Source of the DNA: an uncultured Lachnospiraceae bacterium
Lineage (GTDB): Bacteria > Bacillota > Clostridia > Lachnospirales > Lachnospiraceae
Direction: 5' to 3'
DNA: 15,119 bases
Assembly (NCBI GenBank): GCA_937916415.1
Contig: CALGGH010000121.1
Coordinates: forward strand, 1-15,119
Shown here: piece by piece, positions 1 through 8,517 of the stretch
Position numbering within the stretch: the stretch's first letter is position 1
Layout of the letters: each line of letters starts with the position of its first letter
The notes under the pieces: generated by a model
Database searches by the model: none
What the model saw: only the letters and a program-made list of their open reading frames with translations
Told to the model about the DNA's origin: nothing
Translations under genes and position numbers: made by a program

Positions 1-21
1 CAGCCGCGCAAATCCGGCGCA

Positions 22-66
22 GGAAACGAACAAGACGCAAGCATTTTGTTCGTTTTCTATAATATA
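22..66 (+). terminator. Possible rho-independent terminator of an upstream gene
   Basis: Positions 22-33 and 46-57 form a 12-bp stem with one G-T wobble around a 12-nt loop (arm GGAAACGAACAA). An AT-rich stretch with several Ts follows. The U-tract is interrupted (TATAATATATTTTT), so termination may be imperfect. The gene it would serve lies outside the window to the left. Confidence 0.5.
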
Positions 67-81
67 TTTTTATAGATCCTT

Positions 82-122
82 AGCCCGAATCAACGCCGTA
101 TAAGCGCTGAGTCGGGCTTTTT
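82..122 (+). terminator. Rho-independent terminator
   Basis: AGCCCGA at 82-88 pairs with TCGGGCT at 112-118. The stem can extend inward through TCA/TGA with one mismatch, and a run of five Ts ends at 122. This is a classic intrinsic terminator. It lies about 25 nt after the first hairpin, so the two may act in tandem at the end of an upstream gene, or the second may back up the first before the giant gene's transcript begins. Confidence 0.75.
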
Positions 123-156
123 GGCATGTTACGTTTCAGGGTGTGTTACTTTTAAT

Positions 157-186
157 TTGCCTTGAAATGCGATAAAATACTATTTT
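157..186 (+). promoter_or_regulatory. Weak candidate promoter for the giant secreted-protein gene
   Basis: TTGCCT at 157-162 and TATTTT at 181-186 are separated by 18 bases and lie in an AT-rich stretch just after the terminator. Both boxes deviate from the sigma-A consensus, and other pairings are possible nearby (TTGAAA at 162, TAAAAT at 173). If real, it would give a leader of roughly 200 nt. This is a pattern match only. Confidence 0.2.
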
Positions 187-395
187 GAATTGTTGTATTT
201 ATTTCTGATCCATACAAATGGCAGGAAAATATAAAGATAAATACTCCTTTGTCCGATAAATAATACGAAGTGTGCGTATTGGGAGTGACCCTGGCATTGG
301 GGTAAGAAACAGAGAATCGAGAACAAGATTGACACCGGAAAGACTCCGGGCAGATGATCCTGCCTGATTGCAGTAAACAACACAGGAGAACGGAT
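187..395 (+). other. Long structured leader without a gene
   Basis: About 200 bases precede the giant gene with no convincing coding sequence. They contain an inverted repeat at 262-267/275-280 (AATACG/CGTATT). Two hairpins abut each other: 335-339/345-349 (CCGGA/TCCGG) and 350-353/360-363 (GCAG/CTGC, extendable to 349/364). These sit about 20 nt before the ribosome binding site. I could not match the region to a known riboswitch. I looked specifically for the class I cyclic-di-GMP core, because that switch often precedes surface-protein genes, and did not find it. Confidence 0.4.
384..388 (+). promoter_or_regulatory. Ribosome binding site that fixes the giant gene's start
   Basis: AGGAG lies 7 nt before the ATG at 396. 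The in-frame ATG at 354 has no comparable site at proper spacing and would add 14 non-hydrophobic residues ahead of a clean signal peptide. The start at 396 is therefore preferred. Confidence 0.85.
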
Positions 396-3300
396 ATGAA
401 AAAAAACAATGCTTTACAGAGGATAATCGCAGGATCGCTTGCTGCGTTGCTGACTTTTACGGCCCTTCCGGAGGGAACGATCACGGCGCTGGCAGCAACA
501 CATAAGGTCATGATCACGGCAGATGCTGTCGAGACTGGCATAGTGGAAATTGGAACTGGTAATCCCGACAACATCAATTTCGGAGACAATTATAGCCTGA
601 AAGATGGATCTACGGATGCTATGGAAGACAACCAGACGGAGTCTGATCGTTTGAACTTCATGAATTATGACAGTGATTTAGTTAACTTGCAGTATTCAGA
701 TGATGTGGATACTCAAGACTCGGAGGAGGCTCCTTCGGAATCTGAATCTGTTGATTCGCAGGGAGGAGTGCCTTATACGGTAACGGTAACTAGAGTAATG
801 GATTCCAACATAACTTCCTTTAAATATTCGATTTGGGATGAGAATGATGCTTATGTGAAGGGCGAAGTGATGCCTTTTGATGGCAAGTCGAGCGTTACCA
901 TTCCTGTAGAAAATGAAGGATGTAAAATTCAAATAATTACAGTAAATGTTACGGATCAGACTTACTTTGCTTATGTTGATGGAACATTTAGCGAAGAAAT
1001 GCCGAAAAAATCAATATCTTCAGATGAAACAATAACCTTAACGACGGGAAGAATTAAAATTGCAATAGATACGGTAGATACGCCCAAACATAGAAATGTT
1101 AAAGTGGCAGAACTTGAAACAATAGAAGAAACGAGTGACGGAACTACAATCAAGAAATCCGCCTTTGACGGAACGGATTATTATGCGGTTAGTAGTTCAA
1201 ATACTAAAATTAAAATTAAGAAGGTGGCTAATTCAGACATTGATATTCAGTGGGATGATGAAAAATCGCCTTCTGTATCATATGGTGCAACCAATCTAAT
1301 GGTGCCTGAATGTATAAGCACCTTATCCAATGATGAGTATACCATTGAATTATCCGTGAATGCATTGGCAAGGGCAATTTCGACCGGAGCATCAACGGTA
1401 AGCATTAAACCCCATGTGAAAGCCAATCATCATGTAAGCGTAAGTCTGGGAACTGATGATGTATCGTCCGGGATTTCAGGGGCGAGCCTAAGCTGTATGT
1501 CGTATTATGCAGATGGAACTCCGTTTTATTTAAGCGAGAAATCTGAAAGTAGCATTAACAAAACTTCATCGATAAATGTAAATGTTCCTGATGGTGGGTA
1601 TATAGAGATTTATGATGTAGACAGCAATGATGATACAATATATTTCCAATCTGCTACTATGACGTATTCCGGGTCAAGTTCCTCCGTTGGAACCAGTGAT
1701 CCAAGCGAAGATTTGACAAGGAATAAACCGATTTGCACGGTTAATATGGGAGATGGACTAGCTTACCATGGAAGTATTGCGCTCAATTTTGCGAAATATA
1801 ATTACAAAGTCTGGCAGGGAGATCCGGAGGCTGCAGGTTATGGGGAAAAAGGATTGATTCATGTACCTGATACCAGTTTTAACGTGTCGTTTGACAGTGG
1901 ATTAAAATCAAATGGATACTATGATGTACCGGATAAAGATAATCAGGGGAACGACGACAACTGGTCTGATGTTGTTCTCTCGTTTAATTCTACAGAGTTG
2001 ATCAACGAGGTATCGTGCCTTTATGATGGGATGACTGAAGCGCAAAAGGAATCATACACATATAAACCGGTCAGTGCCGGAGAGACAGGTAATCTTGTCG
2101 CTCCTCCGGGAGGGCATGGTGATTATACTCTTAAAGTACCTAAGGATTTGATTAAATCCGCAAAAACAGCCGGAAAAGTCATTGATATAACCATCACTCC
2201 CGTGAACGCATATGTTCTTACAATGCGCATGGTTGAAGTTGCGTATGATGATTCCGAAACGGTTAAGAATGCGTCTTCGTCTAGCAGAGCCTCCGTTAAG
2301 GTAGAGTACAATGAAGTTAGTTATACAGATACCGTAACGGAGACGAACAAGATCACCCATACCGGAAGTGAAGCCAATTCACTAAGATTATGGGATGGGA
2401 CCGAAGCCACAATTACAGTAACAATAGATAAGGATAAACAGCATAAATATGCCGCCACCGGTGTAAGAATAAACGGTGAGGCCAATGAAACGCTGTCAGA
2501 AGAACTATGCAAGAATGGCAAGTTTACCTATATCATCACTGCTAACACCAGAATTGACATAGTTACGGATGTCTTACCCTATTTGTCCTACACCGTGGAT
2601 AATGTGACAAAGGAAGTGGTCGCGGATGGTAATTATGCCATCACGAAGGTTACCGATGATACGGATGAAACCAAGTATGCCAGCGTGAACTACGCCGATT
2701 TGATGACAATGCAATATTTGGTAGACGGAGAGGCTCAGGTACTGGATAGGGATTATAGCATCTCGATAGGCGGGACTACTCTTGGAGATGAGCCTGACAC
2801 CACACATAATTTGCCGGCCATGAGCAGCATAGTTAAGCTTTCGACTGACACTGAGGGAAAAGCCGGGAAGAAGCTTATTTTGGATTTTTCGAGCGTTCCG
2901 GGCAAGGATGTGGTTCTTCAGATTGGCGGAATAAAAACTGATGAATATGAAAGCATATCATCCACTCTTGAGCCACGATACTATACGATTCACGTTATAG
3001 CCAAGAATTACAAGCTTTATATTAATGAACTATATGCCAAAGATGATGGAGATGGGAATGAGACATCCAGAATCACAGACATTACGGTTATGGGGGGAAA
3101 ACTGGATGCAAGTGGAAAATATTATCTGATACCGGTGGATGATGCGGCAACCAATCTCACTCCCAGCATTACTGTGAAGATTGATGTTCCCGAAGATGAT
3201 CAGATGAAATATCAGCTTGATAGCGTGACCACGTCTGGGAGTTCTCCACCGGTTTATAGTATTGACGCCAAAAAGGCGTCTGTTACTATTTCACCATATG

Positions 3301-6300
3301 TCATATCGGAGGATACTACAATCAATGTGGGACTTAGCGGACGCAAGTATCTGTCGTATTTATATCCGGCAACATCAGCGGATGCCGTGCTTATCCATGG
3401 AGAAGATGAAGAACCGCCGATTGATGGAGTGTATTATAGCGATAAAGCCGTCATCCAGTATGTTCTAGGTGATACACCGCAGGCACTGACAGCGAATGAC
3501 TATACGTTAAATCTGACAGTTTACGAAGATGGAAATCCTCAGACATATAAACTGGTCGGAACGGACAGAGATGCGAACAATCCCAGGATTCCGGCCAAAA
3601 CAGAAGTTGCTGGCATCTCCGGAAGCAGCCTTGTGATTGATTTCAGCACTTGTGCCTCAATATTAAATGATGGAAGAGTATATAAACTCCAAATAGTTTT
3701 TGGTGGAAGCACTAATGAGTATTCAAATCTTGAAAAAAAAGACATTACGTTTAAGATAAATCCCGTTCCGTATCACAATGTTACGGTTAAGCTGGATTCG
3801 GGTGCTCGTGCAGCCGTGAGCGTAACAGAAAACGAAGTGGAATTAATTCCCGTATCCTCTTCGGATGAGGGAAGTGTTTATTCGGTAATAGATCAGGCGG
3901 TTCTTACTATATCTTCCACCGTTAAGAGTGAAGACAAATATGAGCTAAGTAAAATCACGGTTAAGGAGGGAACTTCGGCAGCGAACAGTAGAACTCCGGA
4001 TGGAAAAGCAGACAGTTTTAATCTGACAGCTACGGCAGATACACTGGTGACTGTTAATACATCAGACAAAACCTATCTTGAGTATACTAATACATACACG
4101 GCAGCAACATCATTTAGTATTGTGGACAACACTTACATGTCTTCTGATACAAGTTATAATACCGTAGCTGATATCAGGTATATGATAGGTGATGAGGCTC
4201 AAGATCTGGAAGGAAAGTATTCTGCAATGCTTGGAACCAAGCGGCTGACATCCGGATCTGATCCGATGTTGTCTGATGTTATAAGCTATGATTCTGCCAC
4301 AAAGAAGCTAAACATTAAACTCCTTAAGGCTGGCGGATCGATCCTTACCGTAAAGATTGGAAGCGGCACCATGACTCAAAAGACCCTCATCTTTAATGTG
4401 GAGTCTCTTCCGGATCGTGTCGTGGAGTTAGTGGTCAATTCGTCGGGAGCGGCAGAGACATCGACCATAGCAGATGTGAGCGTATCGGGGATCAGCGTAA
4501 CTCCGGAGGATGGGAAATTTATAGTACCTCATGCGACGGAACTCACGATTACTGTTGTTCCAAAGCCGGGGTTTGAGTATATGTATGGCTTCCATACCGC
4601 AGAAATCACTCCAACAGGGGAGATTGTTTCGACGAAAAATATAGTTAAAGGATCTTTTACTTATACCGTAGAATCTGATGTCAAAATCAATATAATCCCC
4701 ACCGGCCTTCCCAATCTTTCCGGCAGAATCGGCGGAACCAGTTCGTTCTCCTATGCGGGGGCACCTGAGGATGAGACCCGGATGAACGTTAATTACGATC
4801 AAACCGGATCGCTGCAGTATATGCTGGGCGAAAGCGCACAGAGACTTTTGACTGACGACATTAAGGTCTTCGTTGGTGCTAACGGAACCGATCCGGATAC
4901 GCTGATGTCTGACCCGGACACGACTCATCCGCTGTATAAGATCAACAGCGATAATGAAACCATAGCGCTTGATTTTTATAATTATCCGTCACAGTCAGTG
5001 AAATTCGTGATCGGCGGGGAAGGAACGAGTCTGGCGGTTCAGAGACAGATCATTTTTGACATTGCTGAACTCGAGACCAGACGGGTGACGGTCAAGATCG
5101 ATGGAGAGATCCCTGGCGGCGCATCTCATGCCAGGGTAAGCCTGTACAGGGGCAGTGACGTTGAGCCGCTGACAGTTGGAACCGACGGTTCGTACCAGGT
5201 ATCTGATCGTGATGACGTGAGGGTCGTGGCAGAGCTGGATGAAGAGAACAAGATAAAATATTATTTTGAGAAAGCCGTTATTAATTTTGGAGACACGGAG
5301 GAAGCACAGACGGTCACTCCCGGCACCGGTACCGAGGACGCCTGGACTGAGGCCTTTGTCATAACTAAGAACGTAACTGCGGACGGTACCATCGACATTT
5401 TCACCGGCGGCTTCCCATACCTGGCATATACGGTTGGCGGAATCTCCGGATTTACCGGAGCCGATCCCGATGATGACACGTCCAGGTTAAACGTCGGTGC
5501 ATCGGAGGCCATTTCGGTTCAGTACATGATCGGCGACGTTGCTCAGAGACTCTCGGCGGGACTCTATTCCGTGAGCCTGGATGGAAGAACTCTTACCGGG
5601 ATCGCTGACGATCTTTATCCCGCGCTGGAGGAGGTCGCAACCGTTTCTTCCGACGGACTTTCGCTCCTGCTTGATTTTAATGACAAGAAGTGTAAGGACC
5701 ACGTTCTGTCGGTAACGTTTGGCGGGGAAGGCAGCAGCCTCAAGGCCAGGAAGATCAATTTCTACGTGACCATGATCTACACCATTAACACCGGAGGCGT
5801 GGATGACGTCATCAAGGTAAGTGATGAGCTTTATCGCAATAACGTCATCCTCTGGAGCGGAGTCGAGTCAGGTTACGTCGGAATGCATTCCGGCAGGTAT
5901 GACAACGAGCTGAAGGGAAACCTGGTGTTTACGCTGTGCGACAGCACCAGCTGCAGCATAGATGACATCAGCGGCGTCAGCATTCGCGTTGAGGGATCGA
6001 CGTCTCAGCCGCTCAAACAGAATGAGGATGAAACCTTTACGGTTACCCGTGCGGTTCTCGAGGAGTTCATTACGCGCAACAAGGAGATCGTCATTGAGCT
6101 TTCCGTAGTGCCGGCAACCTATGAGACTAATCTGAAACTTGCCAAGGGCCTTGACTATGCCGGCATGTATTACAATGCCGACGACAAGACTTCGGGCTAT
6201 GAAGTGGCATATCCCGTCTGGAGCAAGACAACGACCGCGCGCAAGCTTGAAAAAGTGGAATTGTTGAATTCAGCCGGTGCCGTGATCGCTACGAGCACCT

Positions 6301-8462
6301 CACTGTCAACGGGAGGCCCGTGGGCCGGTGCAATCCGATACACGACGGACATTTACCAGAATACTTCGATCTGGTACAATCCCGGCCAGACCCAGACATA
6401 CGCTTCGGCGTCCGGAGGACGTACAGTGGTTTACAGCATGCCGGCGGGCAAGTATACCATAGTGGCGTATGCCCGTGAGCCTTATGGACATGAGGTGACC
6501 GCCAGGATGACGATAACTCTCGGTCAGGCGATCACGGGACTGGAAGTAAAGCCCTCCTCGAGATACCTGTACAAGACCAGGGGCAAGGCAGCGACATTCA
6601 AGGTAAATGCAATCTATCATGGAGGAGACCAAAAGGCCGGCGGAACCTACGTCAACGAGGTAGCTCCATCCACGCAGATAGTCAGCTGGTATCCGGGAGA
6701 TGCAAGCGGCAATCCGATGACGTATTCGGATCCGTATTATGGCGGACTCACATATAAGAACGGTTCGTTCACGCTTAACAGGAACTATGACGAATATGGC
6801 GATTTCTACGTATGGGCAGTGGCGGCAGATTATACCGGCAATACAGTTAAGGCGGGCGTCAGGATTACGGTACGGTCGGAGAGCCTGGGCTTTACGAGCA
6901 TCCAGACGGCGGTGTCGGGACAGATCGTGGCTCCGAACGGCACGTATGAAGCCACGTCACTTTTTGGAGATGAGACGGCGTACAAGAATAAGGAATACGC
7001 TTATGACAGGCTCATGCTCATGAACGGAACGGAGGACGTGACCGATTGCTTCACGGTCAAGGTCTCCGGAGGAGCAAAAAACATAGATGACAATGGCGGC
7101 ATCGTGTTCGTCAAGCCCGGTACCGTAACCGTAACCGCTACCGCTAACGACGGCTCTAAGACAAAGATAGTCCATAAGTTCGAGGTGACGTATGGCAGGG
7201 GAGACCTCGCGTACGTGCTTACCGTTGGAGATAATTCAGAGCAGGTACTTACCAGGATGACAACCGGCAGCAGGAACGTGGTCGCTGAGGCTAATCCCAT
7301 GCCGGAGGGCAAGACGCTGACGCTGACCGTATATGGCCTGACAAGCTCCGGCGATGAGGTCCTGATAGGCAATAAGGTCAAGCTGAAGGGCGGCAAGATC
7401 CTCAGCCGCAGTGACAAGATCCATGGCACGGTTTATTCCGTCAAGCCGACGGCCGCGATGACGGACATTTACGTTACGGATACCCTTGCGAAAAGGGAGT
7501 ACAATCTGATCGTGCATAACAATGGCATCGAAAAGAGCAGGTCCATATCCATATCGGCCAAGAACATCAGCCCCATAAACCACGTCAACAGGGGCGGCAG
7601 GATTTACAGTTATCTGAATTACAAGGAGACCGAGGAGGCAACGTACTTTAACAATGTTTTCTTTGACAAGTACTCTGAGATTAAATGCAATGACGTCATA
7701 TACACCGTCAAGGGCATGGACGTTGGCATCAACAATGCGGTAATGCTTGAAACAGCCAGTCCGTACATGGGAGAGATACTGGAGGCGAATGGATTCCAGG
7801 AAGTGGACGTGAGCGCTGACAAGACCGGAGTATACCTGGCACCGTTGGATTCGGATCATTTCGAGATCGATTATACCATGGATGATAAGGGGTACCTGAA
7901 CATTCCCAAGGGCAAGTACGTGATATATGCGACCGTGGGACATGCATCGACTTCCGGAGCGGTATTTGACGTGGACAGCTTTGATGCATTTGCCAGGACA
8001 AAGAAGATCAGCATTTCAGCCTCCGAGGCGTCAAAGGGACGCGTAAAGGTGAGGAGTTCCGTGAAATTTGACAAGAGCGGACAGTACGGCGTGCTGGTGT
8101 TTGATTACAGCAGCGCGGTAATAAAGGGCACCGCCACGTTTAATATGGATCTGATCAATTCGACGGGCGGATATCCCCTAAAGGGAGTAAACCGCAGGGG
8201 AGTGATCAATACCTTCGCTTATGATTACGCGGTGGATGACAGGTACATCGGCAACAATTACAAGCCCATACTCAAGTTTACGGGCATTGGCTCTGATTGG
8301 CTGCTGGATTCCAATGGTTCGATAACGGCTAAAAAGGCAAAGAAGTGGAATCTGATGACCGGATACGTGCCGTACGCTTATCAAAACATTGACGGCACGA
8401 TAAGCTTCGAGTACGGACGGGTGAACGTTTCCTCGCCCGGCGGGCTTAAGGTTTGCCAGTAA
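396..8462 (+). CDS. Giant secreted modular repeat protein with C-terminal Ig-like domains
   Basis: A protein of about 2,688 residues with no enzymatic motif that I can see. Residues 1-34 are a typical signal peptide: the N-terminus MKKNN, a hydrophobic core and an ALA-A cleavage site. About 35-600 is acidic, Ser/Thr/Asp-rich and beta-strand-like, with few recognisable motifs. From about 608 two domain types alternate. One has a 'VTVK...TTINV' character. The other starts near 'YLxYTV' and contains the signature Q-Y-[MLV]-x-G-[DE]-x-[AP]-Q-x-L at residues 773, 1021, 1261, 1474 and 1709. Three beta-rich segments with Ig/Big-like character follow, roughly 1945-2040, 2045-2160 and 2165-2265, then a unique C-terminal region ending in KVCQ. 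There is no LPXTG sortase motif, terminal membrane helix, SLH or choline-binding repeat, so attachment to the cell is unexplained. The length and repeats suggest an adhesin or matrix protein, which is inference. GC content rises strongly from the 5' to the 3' half. The gene probably stands alone, with a short hairpin just after its stop. Confidence 0.93.
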   Translation: MKKNNALQRIIAGSLAALLTFTALPEGTITALAATHKVMITADAVETGIVEIGTGNPDNINFGDNYSLKDGSTDAMEDNQTESDRLNFMNYDSDLVNLQYSDDVDTQDSEEAPSESESVDSQGGVPYTVTVTRVMDSNITSFKYSIWDENDAYVKGEVMPFDGKSSVTIPVENEGCKIQIITVNVTDQTYFAYVDGTFSEEMPKKSISSDETITLTTGRIKIAIDTVDTPKHRNVKVAELETIEETSDGTTIKKSAFDGTDYYAVSSSNTKIKIKKVANSDIDIQWDDEKSPSVSYGATNLMVPECISTLSNDEYTIELSVNALARAISTGASTVSIKPHVKANHHVSVSLGTDDVSSGISGASLSCMSYYADGTPFYLSEKSESSINKTSSINVNVPDGGYIEIYDVDSNDDTIYFQSATMTYSGSSSSVGTSDPSEDLTRNKPICTVNMGDGLAYHGSIALNFAKYNYKVWQGDPEAAGYGEKGLIHVPDTSFNVSFDSGLKSNGYYDVPDKDNQGNDDNWSDVVLSFNSTELINEVSCLYDGMTEAQKESYTYKPVSAGETGNLVAPPGGHGDYTLKVPKDLIKSAKTAGKVIDITITPVNAYVLTMRMVEVAYDDSETVKNASSSSRASVKVEYNEVSYTDTVTETNKITHTGSEANSLRLWDGTEATITVTIDKDKQHKYAATGVRINGEANETLSEELCKNGKFTYIITANTRIDIVTDVLPYLSYTVDNVTKEVVADGNYAITKVTDDTDETKYASVNYADLMTMQYLVDGEAQVLDRDYSISIGGTTLGDEPDTTHNLPAMSSIVKLSTDTEGKAGKKLILDFSSVPGKDVVLQIGGIKTDEYESISSTLEPRYYTIHVIAKNYKLYINELYAKDDGDGNETSRITDITVMGGKLDASGKYYLIPVDDAATNLTPSITVKIDVPEDDQMKYQLDSVTTSGSSPPVYSIDAKKASVTISPYVISEDTTINVGLSGRKYLSYLYPATSADAVLIHGEDEEPPIDGVYYSDKAVIQYVLGDTPQALTANDYTLNLTVYEDGNPQTYKLVGTDRDANNPRIPAKTEVAGISGSSLVIDFSTCASILNDGRVYKLQIVFGGSTNEYSNLEKKDITFKINPVPYHNVTVKLDSGARAAVSVTENEVELIPVSSSDEGSVYSVIDQAVLTISSTVKSEDKYELSKITVKEGTSAANSRTPDGKADSFNLTATADTLVTVNTSDKTYLEYTNTYTAATSFSIVDNTYMSSDTSYNTVADIRYMIGDEAQDLEGKYSAMLGTKRLTSGSDPMLSDVISYDSATKKLNIKLLKAGGSILTVKIGSGTMTQKTLIFNVESLPDRVVELVVNSSGAAETSTIADVSVSGISVTPEDGKFIVPHATELTITVVPKPGFEYMYGFHTAEITPTGEIVSTKNIVKGSFTYTVESDVKINIIPTGLPNLSGRIGGTSSFSYAGAPEDETRMNVNYDQTGSLQYMLGESAQRLLTDDIKVFVGANGTDPDTLMSDPDTTHPLYKINSDNETIALDFYNYPSQSVKFVIGGEGTSLAVQRQIIFDIAELETRRVTVKIDGEIPGGASHARVSLYRGSDVEPLTVGTDGSYQVSDRDDVRVVAELDEENKIKYYFEKAVINFGDTEEAQTVTPGTGTEDAWTEAFVITKNVTADGTIDIFTGGFPYLAYTVGGISGFTGADPDDDTSRLNVGASEAISVQYMIGDVAQRLSAGLYSVSLDGRTLTGIADDLYPALEEVATVSSDGLSLLLDFNDKKCKDHVLSVTFGGEGSSLKARKINFYVTMIYTINTGGVDDVIKVSDELYRNNVILWSGVESGYVGMHSGRYDNELKGNLVFTLCDSTSCSIDDISGVSIRVEGSTSQPLKQNEDETFTVTRAVLEEFITRNKEIVIELSVVPATYETNLKLAKGLDYAGMYYNADDKTSGYEVAYPVWSKTTTARKLEKVELLNSAGAVIATSTSLSTGGPWAGAIRYTTDIYQNTSIWYNPGQTQTYASASGGRTVVYSMPAGKYTIVAYAREPYGHEVTARMTITLGQAITGLEVKPSSRYLYKTRGKAATFKVNAIYHGGDQKAGGTYVNEVAPSTQIVSWYPGDASGNPMTYSDPYYGGLTYKNGSFTLNRNYDEYGDFYVWAVAADYTGNTVKAGVRITVRSESLGFTSIQTAVSGQIVAPNGTYEATSLFGDETAYKNKEYAYDRLMLMNGTEDVTDCFTVKVSGGAKNIDDNGGIVFVKPGTVTVTATANDGSKTKIVHKFEVTYGRGDLAYVLTVGDNSEQVLTRMTTGSRNVVAEANPMPEGKTLTLTVYGLTSSGDEVLIGNKVKLKGGKILSRSDKIHGTVYSVKPTAAMTDIYVTDTLAKREYNLIVHNNGIEKSRSISISAKNISPINHVNRGGRIYSYLNYKETEEATYFNNVFFDKYSEIKCNDVIYTVKGMDVGINNAVMLETASPYMGEILEANGFQEVDVSADKTGVYLAPLDSDHFEIDYTMDDKGYLNIPKGKYVIYATVGHASTSGAVFDVDSFDAFARTKKISISASEASKGRVKVRSSVKFDKSGQYGVLVFDYSSAVIKGTATFNMDLINSTGGYPLKGVNRRGVINTFAYDYAVDDRYIGNNYKPILKFTGIGSDWLLDSNGSITAKKAKKWNLMTGYVPYAYQNIDGTISFEYGRVNVSSPGGLKVCQ
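2574..5780 (+). repeat. Five diverged tandem protein modules inside the giant gene
   Basis: Module starts, aligned on the L/F-P-Y-L-type motif, lie near 2574, 3345, 4071, 4707 and 5412. The shared signature (QYLVDGEAQVL, QYVLGDTPQAL, RYMIGDEAQDL, QYMLGESAQRL, QYMIGDVAQRL) occurs at 2712, 3456, 4176, 4815 and 5520, spaced by 248, 240, 213 and 235 residues. Each signature is followed by a hydrophobic 'LxxDF'-type strand, then an 'xxFGGEGSS'-like or 'IGG' turn, then '(K/R)xITFxV'. A second beta domain then begins with an 'R/HxVTVKxD'-type strand and ends in a 'DxxINxxT' strand. The fifth copy has only the first half before the sequence changes character. The copies are diverged at both protein and DNA level, so duplication is old. 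I do not recognise the module as a named family. Confidence 0.85.
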
Positions 8463-8477
8463 TGCCGGTCCCGGCAT
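8462..8477 (+). other. Short palindromic hairpin after the giant gene
   Basis: ATGCCGG and CCGGCAT are separated by two bases, starting on the last base of the TAA stop. Folding would leave a 6-bp stem with a 4-nt loop. No T-run follows, so it is not a standard intrinsic terminator. It could stabilise the 3' end of the message or be incidental. The remaining 37 bases before the next gene show neither a clear promoter nor a clear ribosome binding site. Confidence 0.4.
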
Positions 8478-8517
8478 CCGCGATTCATGACGGTAGTTCG
8501 ATTAAGTATTTATAGTG

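Noticed and set aside
58..63. A perfect TATAAT as the -10 box of a promoter
   Set aside because: No acceptable -35 box lies 16-18 bases upstream, and it falls in the tail of a terminator-like hairpin.
218..259. A 13-codon leader peptide (MAGKYKDKYSFVR)
   Set aside because: No ribosome binding site precedes it, there is no regulatory amino-acid run, and an ORF this short is expected by chance.
354..395. Upstream in-frame ATG adding 14 residues to the giant protein
   Set aside because: It lacks a well-placed ribosome binding site and would bury the signal peptide. AGGAG at 384-388 points to the ATG at 396.
187..395. A cyclic-di-GMP class I riboswitch in the leader
   Set aside because: The expected conserved core and tetraloop-receptor arrangement is not present; only generic small hairpins are seen.
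7122..7150. A microsatellite-like hexamer tract (ACCGTA/ACCGCT)
   Set aside because: It encodes an alternating Thr/Val/Ala beta strand of an Ig-like domain, and codon choice explains it.
7236..7943. A 235-codon minus-strand ORF and other long minus-strand frames inside the giant gene
   Set aside because: These are antisense shadows of a clearly coding frame. They have no ribosome binding site or domain-like features, and GC-rich biased codons readily open such frames.
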